Of a stretch of DNA of 7,557 bases, positions 1-4,897 are shown one piece after another. The position numbers were made by a program, and so were the translations under genes. Under the pieces are notes generated by a model. That model was given only the letters and a program-made list of their open reading frames with translations, made no database searches and was not told where the DNA came from. Where the stretch lies: contig DJFN01000233.1 of assembly GCA_002432085.1 (NCBI GenBank), forward strand, positions 1 through 7,557, read 5' to 3'. This stretch comes from Flavobacteriales bacterium UBA5871 (GTDB taxonomy: Bacteria > Bacteroidota > Bacteroidia > Flavobacteriales_D > Crocinitomicaceae). Every line of letters begins with the position of its first letter. The stretch's first letter is position 1.

Positions 1-1
1 G

Positions 2-496
2 CACCACGTCGGGCGTGGCGCCGCGCACCATCTCGGTGAAGGTGCGCCCGCGGGCGTCGGTGCGGCTGCTGAGGTGCTTGCCGCCGATGACGTGGCTGAG
101 GAAGATCTCGCGGATCGCGCGCCGGGCGCTGTCGGGGGCCAGGACGCCGATGCGCGGGACGACGTTGTCGGCGAGGACGTGGGGGGTGCCGGACGCCGTG
201 AGCAGGTCGGCGACCAATGCCTGGGACTCGACGTTGCCCGCCACGACGACGGGGCCGGGCCACGGCACGCGCGACAGGAAGTCGGCGTCGCCCTCGAGGA
301 CCTCGGCGTCGCCACCGTCGGTGCCACCGACGAGGAGCACCACGTCGGGCTCGGCCTCCTGCAGCGCGGCGAGCTTGGCTGCGTCGAGGCCGCCGTGCAG
401 CACCAGCACGACCTTGCCGCCGCTGGACAGCGCGACCCGGCGCCCTGCCTCCGCCGTGACCAGCTCCTCGTTGCCGACGACGGCGATCCGCAGGCC
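2..496 (-). CDS. MutL/GlmL-family protein (glutamate mutase-associated ATPase), internal fragment
   Basis: Read on the minus strand in the frame of triplets 494-496, 491-493 and so on, this stretch is open throughout and has neither start nor stop, so it is an internal fragment of about 165 residues. The translation contains GLRIAVVGNEELVTAEAG, then DVVLLVGGTDGGDAEVL, PVVVAGN, NVVPRIGVLAPDSARRAIREIF and finally TPDVV. The GGTDGG loop, the VAGN strand, the N-V-P-IG segment and the AIREIFL helix are the pattern of the MutL/GlmL family, ASKHA-fold proteins encoded beside coenzyme B12-dependent glutamate mutase and thought to act as its reactivating chaperone. Wording such as IREIF-HVIGGK recalls actinobacterial members; that is an impression, not a search result. 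The window edge cuts it at the C-terminal side. Its N-terminal side stops abruptly at the junction with tex, where the expected AGGLR becomes LGLR. The neighbouring tex gives no functional context because the join is probably artificial. Confidence 0.75.
485..496. other. Chimeric junction 1: antisense MutL fragment joined to mid-tex
   Basis: The 12 bases 485-496 can be read as the last MutL codons on the minus strand (G-L-R-I) or as the first recognisable Tex codons on the plus strand (D-P-Q-A). To the left only MutL makes sense, to the right only Tex. The two genes point toward each other here and both lose their N-terminal portions, which no simple deletion explains. The codon registers coincide, which is why the plus-strand frame runs through without a stop. 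Likely a ligation, amplification or assembly chimera; a genomic inversion is the alternative. Confidence 0.7.
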
Positions 497-2215
497 GAGG
501 CGGTCAAGTTCGTCAAGGCCGAGCTCGAGGTGCCCGACGTCAAGACAGCCCTGGCCGGCGCGCGCGACATCGTCGCCGAGGTCCTGGCCGAGTCGCCGGA
601 GGTGCGGGCGATGGTCCGCGAGGCGTTCGCCAAGGAGGGCACGGTGCGCTCCGAGGTGATGGCCGACAAGGCCGGGCAGCCGACCAAGTTCGAGCAGTAC
701 TACGACCACGAGGAGCCGGCCGCGAACATGCCGTCGCACCGGTTCCTGGCCGTCCGTCGCGGCGAGCAGGAGGGCGTGTTGCGGGTCAAGATCGGCGTCG
801 GCGCCGACGCCATCACCCCGCGGATCGAGGCGCTGGCCAAGGCGCGCGCCGGCACCCCGTTCCACGCCGAGATGGTGGCCGCCTCGCGCGACGCGTTCGT
901 GCGCCTGCTGGCGCCGACGATCGAGACCGACGTGCGCATCGAGCTGAAGATGAAGGCCGATCGCGAGGCCGTGCAGGTGTTCGGCGACAACCTGCGCGCG
1001 CTGCTGCTGGCGGCCCCGTTCGGCGGCCGGCGCGTCATCGGCGTCGACCCCGGCCTGCGCACCGGCTGCAAGTGCGCCGCGCTCGACGAGACCGGCACCT
1101 ACCTGGCCCAGGCGACCCTCTACACCAGCCAGGGCGCGGCCGCGGCGGCGCGGGCCGAGCAGGAGCTGGTCGCCTTCGTCAAGACGCACAAGCCCGACGC
1201 GATCGCCGTCGGCAACGGCACCGGCGGGCGGGAGGCCGAGGCGTTCGTGCGCGCGGCGCTGGCCTCGGCTGGCCTCAAGGACATCATCGTCGTGCCCGTC
1301 AGCGAGGCCGGCGCGAGCGTCTACAGCGCCTCCGAGGTCGCGCGCGAGGAGCTGCCCGACCTCGACGTGACGATCCGCGGCGCCGTCTCGATCGCGCGCC
1401 GCTTGCAGGACCCGCTGGCCGAGCTGGTGAAGATCGATCCGAAATCCGTTGGTGTGGGACAATACCAGCACGAAGTGAATCAATCGCATCTGAAAGACGC
1501 ACTCGACGACGTCGTTGTTTCCTGCGTGAATGCCGTCGGTGTCGATCTGAATACCGCTTCGCCTTACTTGCTGTCCTACGTTTCCGGCCTCGGCCCTGCC
1601 CTGGCGGAAAACATCGTTGCTTACCGAAGCGAAAACGGCGGCATTCGCTCGCGTGAAGAGCTGAAAAAAGTGAAACGACTGGGCGACAAAGCCTACGAGC
1701 AGGCGGCAGGATTCCTCCGTGTGCGAGACGGTGAGCATCCGCTGGACAATTCGGCCGTTCACCCGGAAAGCTACAAAACGGTAGCCGCGCTGGCGAAAAA
1801 AGCCGGGCTTTCCCTGCAAGAGCTGATCGGCAATGCCAACGTGCTGGATACGCTGAAACGTGCCGATTTTCCGGAGATCGACCAGTACACGTTCGACGAT
1901 ATCATCAAGGAATTGAAAAAACCCGGACGCGATCCGCGCAAGAAAGCCAAAATCCTGGAATTCGACAGCCGCATTCGCACGATCGACGATTTGAAAGTGG
2001 GTATGTCGCTGACCGGCATCGTAACCAACGTAACAGCCTTCGGAGCGTTCGTGAACATCGGTATCAAGGAAAACGGCCTCATTCACAAATCAAATCTGGC
2101 CGACGAATACGTGGAAGATCCTTCGAAATACATTTCCCTGCACGAGCATGTCGACGTTCAGGTTGTGGAGATCGATATTCCGAGGAAACGTGTCGGATTG
2201 AAACGGTTTGTCTGA
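485..2215 (+). CDS. tex: Tex-family S1 RNA-binding protein, N-terminally truncated and chimeric
   Basis: Tex is a cytoplasmic nucleic-acid-binding protein linked to transcription and RNA metabolism. About 576 Tex-like residues are present; the family usually has 700-790, so the N-terminal helical part is missing. In order: the end of the core (ALAGARDIVAE, KFEQYYD, PSHRFLA-RRGE), the YqgF/RNase H-like domain (RVIGVDPGLRTG near 1031-1066, GNGTGGRE near 1212, SEAGASVYSAS near 1300), the DPKS-GVGQYQH motif near 1436-1470, helix-hairpin-helix repeats (LNTASPYLL to about 1740) and the S1 domain (SLTGIVTNVTAFGAFVNIG, about 2006-2205). The frame stays open upstream to an ATG at 74, but residues before about 485 are antisense of the MutL fragment and resemble no Tex, so I do not use that start. 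Codons change abruptly at about 1436 from nearly all G/C-ending to mixed use. The 5' part recalls myxococcal or deltaproteobacterial Tex; the 3' part is Bacteroidota-like. Family assignment is very secure; a single natural gene is unlikely. Confidence 0.9.
   Translation, partial: DPQAEAVKFVKAELEVPDVKTALAGARDIVAEVLAESPEVRAMVREAFAKEGTVRSEVMADKAGQPTKFEQYYDHEEPAANMPSHRFLAVRRGEQEGVLRVKIGVGADAITPRIEALAKARAGTPFHAEMVAASRDAFVRLLAPTIETDVRIELKMKADREAVQVFGDNLRALLLAAPFGGRRVIGVDPGLRTGCKCAALDETGTYLAQATLYTSQGAAAAARAEQELVAFVKTHKPDAIAVGNGTGGREAEAFVRAALASAGLKDIIVVPVSEAGASVYSASEVAREELPDLDVTIRGAVSIARRLQDPLAELVKIDPKSVGVGQYQHEVNQSHLKDALDDVVVSCVNAVGVDLNTASPYLLSYVSGLGPALAENIVAYRSENGGIRSREELKKVKRLGDKAYEQAAGFLRVRDGEHPLDNSAVHPESYKTVAALAKKAGLSLQELIGNANVLDTLKRADFPEIDQYTFDDIIKELKKPGRDPRKKAKILEFDSRIRTIDDLKVGMSLTGIVTNVTAFGAFVNIGIKENGLIHKSNLADEYVEDPSKYISLHEHVDVQVVEIDIPRKRVGLKRFV
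1427..1445. other. Chimeric junction 2: high-GC tex switches to Bacteroidota-like tex
   Basis: Codons up to GAG CTG GTG AAG (1420-1431) are high-GC style. From GAT CCG AAA TCC GTT GGT (1436 onward) they are mixed, with AAA, GTT, GGT and GAA, and they stay so for the rest of the window. The break lies in the codons for K-I-D-P-K, one of the most conserved parts of Tex, so the frame is preserved. The sequence GATCGATC occupies 1432-1439, inside the break. Because the join is at conserved sequence, a k-mer misjoin or template switch between homologous tex genes from two organisms is the simplest reading. Confidence 0.85.
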
Positions 2216-2218
2216 TTT

Positions 2219-2244
2219 GATTTCAGGAAAACAGGATTTCAGGA
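2219..2244 (+). repeat. Short direct repeat GATTTCAGGA, two copies
   Basis: GATTTCAGGA occurs at 2219-2228 and again at 2235-2244, a 16-base period, just after the tex stop codon. A related string, TCCTGTAAATC, sits at 2290-2300 before the next gene. AAAACAGGA separates the copies, so the unit is roughly CAGGA-plus-ATTT. This resembles a decayed dispersed intergenic repeat. I see no hairpin with a T-tract that would make it the tex terminator. Confidence 0.5.
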
Positions 2245-2307
2245 TGACAACCATTGTGTCTGGAAAATGGTATATTAACCACGACTTTATCCTGTAAATC
2301 AGCATCT

Positions 2308-2799
2308 ATGAATCCCCGAACCTTGCTATTGAGCTTTTTCCTGTTGCTGATATGCGAAAGCTTTGCCCAGTCAGATCAACACACTATTTACGGAACGTGG
2401 GAAACGCTTGAACGCCGTGATCTGGATGGAACATTACTGTACTCATCCGACAGTATTTTGCAGCAGCAAATCCTGGAGCGTATGCTAGTAAAAGAGATGG
2501 CTCGGCCCGACAGTCTGCATCCAACCAGCATGGAATTAACCAGGCAAACTTATGAAGATCATTTATACAGAGTCGGTGAAACTACTTATACGTTCACCAC
2601 TGAAGACGTACTGACGATTCAATACTCCGATTTCGACGTACGCTGGACGTTTCAAATCGATACGATCAAACACCAGCTGTTGATGACAGATCCTGTTTTC
2701 GGAAGAACGACTCCGGTGAGCTTTCACATCGAGGGTGATTTGCTGACAGTGGAAGGTTTTCCCGCTCATCCTTTCCTGCTGCTTCGCAGAACTCTATAG
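2308..2799 (+). CDS. Secreted lipocalin-like protein, divergent paralogue 1
   Basis: A 163-residue hypothetical protein. The ATG at 2308 is chosen over an in-frame ATG at 2254 because it places an export signal at the N-terminus: MNPR, a hydrophobic core LLLSFFLLLICESF, and a likely signal peptidase I site after A in SFAQ. The mature part opens with YGTWETLERRDLDG, matching NGTWS of the next two genes. G-x-W near the start of a beta-rich domain is the lipocalin signature. Further shared positions are LLYSSDS (FSTDKA in the others) and YTFTTEDVLTI (MTFTFDEKGVAKVE). The C-terminal half is predicted beta-strand, ending in LLLRR (LVKK and LVRR in the paralogues). It is likely periplasmic. Lipocalin-like domains often bind small hydrophobic molecules, but no ligand can be read here. 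It is the most diverged of the three tandem copies. Intergenic gaps are 92 bases to tex and 87 to the next gene. Confidence 0.75.
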   Translation: MNPRTLLLSFFLLLICESFAQSDQHTIYGTWETLERRDLDGTLLYSSDSILQQQILERMLVKEMARPDSLHPTSMELTRQTYEDHLYRVGETTYTFTTEDVLTIQYSDFDVRWTFQIDTIKHQLLMTDPVFGRTTPVSFHIEGDLLTVEGFPAHPFLLLRRTL

Positions 2800-2836
2800 A
2801 TTACCAACGAATTGTTCAGAATTTTATCGGATAATA

Positions 2837-2851
2837 GCGATGCTACATCGC
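2837..2851. repeat. Small inverted repeat between paralogues 1 and 2
   Basis: GCGATG (2837-2842) and CATCGC (2846-2851) form a perfect 6-bp stem with a 3-base loop. No T-run follows directly, so it is a poor intrinsic terminator. It lies 36 bases before the next ATG and just upstream of TATATTTA (2861-2868), which is close to the Bacteroidota -7 element TAnnTTTG, so an operator or weak attenuator is possible. Chance occurrence is also plausible. Confidence 0.3.
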
Positions 2852-2886
2852 ATCCTTTCCTATATTTACAGTTTAAAATTCAATTT

Positions 2887-3372
2887 ATGCGATATTTACT
2901 TGTATTACCTCTGTTTGTGTTGTTTTTGGTAGGATGTGCTAAAAGCGACCGTGAAATGTTGAACGGAACCTGGTCTTTCCACGAGCTGAAAGGTCGTGAC
3001 GGCAAAGTGATGTTCTCCACTGACAAAGCAAAACAAAAAGAACTCACTGACGAAATGGTGAAAGATCAGCTTGCAATGTACGCTGGTGCAGGTATCGATG
3101 AGAAAACTCTCCGCGATATGGCTACCAAGCAATTTGCAGCGATGGAAAAAATGACTTTTACATTCGACGAGAAAGGCGTTGCTAAAGTAGAAACGAACGA
3201 CAAGGAGAATAAAGAGCGCGATACAGAGTCCAAGTTCACTATGGACGACAAAAAGAAAGAGATCGTGATCAAATCCGAAGACCGTGAAATGAAATACACG
3301 TACAAGTTCGACGGAGACAAAGTAACGATGAAAGGGGAATCTGAAGAATTCACCCTCGTGAAAAAGAACTAA
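2887..3372 (+). CDS. Lipocalin-like lipoprotein, paralogue 2
   Basis: A 161-residue protein. The ATG at 2887 is preferred to an upstream TTG at 2812 because it begins a textbook lipoprotein signal: MRYLLVLPLFVLFLVGC, with lipobox L14-V15-G16-C17, so it should be lipidated on Cys17 and membrane-anchored in the periplasm or outer membrane. The mature chain is very rich in Lys, Asp and Glu. Landmarks are NGTWSFHELKGRDG (the G-x-W lipocalin signature), MFSTDKAK, a charged helical insert of about 45 residues, MTFTFDEKGVAKVE, then charged beta-strands ending in FTLVKK. The closest relative is the next gene downstream, which shares MRYLL, DRE, NGTWS, FSTDKA and FDEKGVAKVE; the gene upstream is more distant. 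TATATTTA at 2861-2868 could serve as a -7 element, though I see no good -33 partner. A clear intrinsic terminator follows the stop, so the unit ends before paralogue 3. The ligand and role are unknown. Confidence 0.85.
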   Translation: MRYLLVLPLFVLFLVGCAKSDREMLNGTWSFHELKGRDGKVMFSTDKAKQKELTDEMVKDQLAMYAGAGIDEKTLRDMATKQFAAMEKMTFTFDEKGVAKVETNDKENKERDTESKFTMDDKKKEIVIKSEDREMKYTYKFDGDKVTMKGESEEFTLVKKN

Positions 3373-3391
3373 TCGTTTTTAAACGAACACG

Positions 3392-3425
3392 AACCCGTCC
3401 CGATAGTCATCAGGACGGGTTTTTT
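3392..3425 (+). terminator. Rho-independent terminator after lipocalin-like paralogue 2
   Basis: AACCCGTCC (3392-3400) pairs with GGACGGGTT (3413-3421), giving a 9-bp GC-rich stem. After a C/A mismatch, GAT (3402-3404) pairs with ATC (3409-3411) around the tetraloop AGTC. A T-run (3420-3425) follows directly. It lies 20 bases after the stop codon and separates paralogue 2 from paralogue 3, implying that paralogue 3 has its own promoter. Confidence 0.9.
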
Positions 3426-3462
3426 GTTGCTTTAAAATCGTATCTTTCTGAAAAAATTAACC

Positions 3463-3942
3463 ATGCGTTACCTTCTCCTCTTCCTCCTTCTCTCTTCTTT
3501 TACGATGCTTCCGACCGATCGCGAGCAGATCAACGGTACCTGGTCAATCAGCGAAATGAAAAATATCGACGGCGATCTCATCTTTTCCACGGACAAGGCC
3601 GTACAGGAGCAGCTTATCGAGGATTTTGTGACCACAACACTTGAGACATTTGAAGAGGATAAAATTGATGAGCAGGCCATACGGGAAACGTATCGCAGGC
3701 AGATCGCTGAGATGGAACAAATGATCTTTTCGTTCGATGAAAAGGGCGTTGCCAAAGTCGAGGTGCCGGACGGAGAAGTATTCGCGGTCACAGAATCGAC
3801 ATTCAAAATGAATGAGAAAAACAAGGTGATCGTGATCACAACCGGCGACGAGATGTCCGCCTATAACTACCGGTTCGACAACGAACATACAGTCACGCTA
3901 ACCGGCGAAAATGAAACCCTGATCCTGGTACGAAGAAAATAA
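3463..3942 (+). CDS. Exported lipocalin-like protein, paralogue 3 (lipobox lost)
   Basis: A 159-residue paralogue of the preceding lipoprotein. The ATG at 3463 gives MRYLLLFLLLSSFTMLPTDRE, a hydrophobic N-terminus like its neighbour's but without any cysteine, so it cannot be lipidated in the same way. The signal peptidase I site is not obvious, so it could be cleaved and periplasmic or remain membrane-tethered. Shared features are INGTWSISEM (the G-x-W signature), IFSTDKA, a charged helical segment (roughly residues 42-85), MIFSFDEKGVAKVE, ESTFKM and a terminal LILVRRK. It lies after the terminator of paralogue 2. TATCTTTC at 3441-3448 is one base off the TAnnTTTG -7 consensus, with a TTTG at 3423-3426 that overlaps the terminator T-run and is too close for a standard -33 element. 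The gene converges with the minus-strand DUF2459 gene, leaving 41 bases between stop codons and no convincing terminator. Its function is unknown. Confidence 0.8.
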   Translation: MRYLLLFLLLSSFTMLPTDREQINGTWSISEMKNIDGDLIFSTDKAVQEQLIEDFVTTTLETFEEDKIDEQAIRETYRRQIAEMEQMIFSFDEKGVAKVEVPDGEVFAVTESTFKMNEKNKVIVITTGDEMSAYNYRFDNEHTVTLTGENETLILVRRK

Positions 3943-3983
3943 CTTCAATCCTCCGTAACTTTTCGGTCGCTCCGGAGCTACAT

Positions 3984-4679
3984 TTAGTTATCATACTGCA
4001 AATAAATCCCATCGCGGAAAGCTGTCCAGACACAGGCGCGCTGACCAGCCGCTTTGAGCGCATCGTTGGTCCAGCTGTTGCAGGTATATGTTAATCCGTA
4101 CGAGCGTTTCGCTTCGAAGAAAAAATCATACTCGCTGTACGGATGATCTGGAATCGGGATGTAATGATCCTGAACATGGATGAAGCTGGCTTTCAGGAAG
4201 CCGATCAGTTTCTTGTACTCGTTTTCGGTCAGCTTAAGCGGGATGACGTCTTTTTCTCCTTTCACCGGTTCTTCGCGCTGGACCAGATGCATTGCCGATG
4301 TTCCAATGTGAAACGTGGCGCCGAATGCCGTTCCGAAGGTCAGATCGCCCCAGTCTTTCGTGTTCAGAAAAAAACGCCGGTTTCCCCAGCCAAAAGCTAA
4401 AAACCGTCGTGTTGAATCACGGTTCAGCTTGTCGGCTATTTCGAGCTCTTTTCCCCAATCGATCTGTTCGGACTGAATCGGCACGACGACATCCGAATGC
4501 ACGCCGTTCGACGTAATGTAAATCTGAATCGTTCCATCACCGGGCTCTGCTTTCACCGGGATCCGGGAAAGGACAGACATTGTGAGCCAGTACAAAAAGA
4601 GAAACAGTGCAAAACATTCGAAAAAAATGCGAATGCTTCTCCACGTCAAAACTGCCGAACGAACGAAGTGTTTTTTCAT
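3984..4679 (-). CDS. DUF2459/TIGR02117-family membrane-anchored protein
   Basis: A 231-residue protein, starting at the ATG on 4679-4677 and ending with TAA at 3986-3984. A positively charged N-terminus is followed by one transmembrane segment (about residues 18-37, IFFECFALFLFLYWLTMSVL), so the rest probably faces the periplasm. The globular part matches the uncharacterised DUF2459/TIGR02117 family, first noted near some urease clusters: IYITSNGVHSDVVVP (residues 53-67), FGWGNRRFFLNT, the W-DL and G-ATFHIG region, and YTCNSWTNDAL (198-208). His61 followed much later by Cys200-Asn-x-Trp-Thr suggests a permuted NlpC/P60- or LRAT-like papain-fold arrangement; this is inference only. No urease gene is visible nearby. 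It is convergent with the lipocalin-like array and divergent from the protease, with which it shares a 218-base AT-rich spacer. The family call is fairly secure and the activity unknown. Confidence 0.8.
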   Translation of the reverse strand: MKKHFVRSAVLTWRSIRIFFECFALFLFLYWLTMSVLSRIPVKAEPGDGTIQIYITSNGVHSDVVVPIQSEQIDWGKELEIADKLNRDSTRRFLAFGWGNRRFFLNTKDWGDLTFGTAFGATFHIGTSAMHLVQREEPVKGEKDVIPLKLTENEYKKLIGFLKASFIHVQDHYIPIPDHPYSEYDFFFEAKRSYGLTYTCNSWTNDALKAAGQRACVWTAFRDGIYLQYDN

Positions 4680-4753
4680 AACCCGAACTAAAATACAGTT
4701 TCTATTTATTCACGCATCCGAGATAAAGGAACGGATGAAACTACTTGCGTTAG

Positions 4754-4841
4754 AATGTTTTATTATCAACATTTTACGACGCAATCATTCTGTATTTCAA
4801 CTCAAAATGTTAATTGTTAACAAATGTGAAAGAATGTTAAT
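4754..4841. promoter_or_regulatory. AT-rich divergent intergenic region with repeated AATGTT half-sites
   Basis: Between the DUF2459 gene and the protease, AATGTT occurs at 4754-4759, 4806-4811 and 4833-4838, and its complement AACATT at 4768-4773. The first pair forms an inverted repeat with an 8-base spacer. The copies at 4806-4814 and 4833-4841 are identical for nine bases (AATGTTAAT) and lie 27 bases apart. Between them is a perfect 10-bp palindrome, TTGTTAACAA (4814-4823). The whole spacer is AT-rich, which raises the chance of coincidental repeats. I could not place a confident -33/-7 pair for either gene. It may contain an operator for the protease, the DUF2459 gene or both. Confidence 0.35.
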
Positions 4842-4897
4842 GAGTTAAAATTCAGTACAAAAACAACAATACATTAACAGCAACTAAATACACTCTT

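Noticed and set aside
74..484. N-terminal extension of the tex frame from the ATG at 74
   Set aside because: The frame is open, but the residues do not resemble any Tex N-terminus. They are the exact antisense of the MutL fragment, whose minus-strand reading has clear family motifs. Open antisense frames are common in very GC-rich coding DNA.
15..659. Other long plus-strand frame in the GC-rich segment
   Set aside because: Its translation is low-complexity Arg/Ser/Pro/Ala, as expected from an off-frame reading of GC-rich genes, and it crosses junction 1 without any recognisable domain.
1072..1656. Arg/Gly-rich frame overlapping tex
   Set aside because: It is off-frame to a strongly conserved tex region and crosses junction 2 with no recognisable content.
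2..2215. A new MutL-Tex fused or overlapping gene system
   Set aside because: The two lie on opposite strands, both are truncated at the same point, and a second composition break follows within tex. A chimera explains all of this more simply.
3969..3978. Palindrome GCTCCGGAGC between the convergent genes, considered as a bidirectional terminator
   Set aside because: It has no loop and no T-run on either side, so it would not form a normal terminator hairpin. It may be chance.
4143..4848. Small plus-strand frames opposite and upstream of the DUF2459 gene
   Set aside because: They lie antisense to a gene with clear family motifs and in AT-rich spacer, and show no domain or coherent composition.
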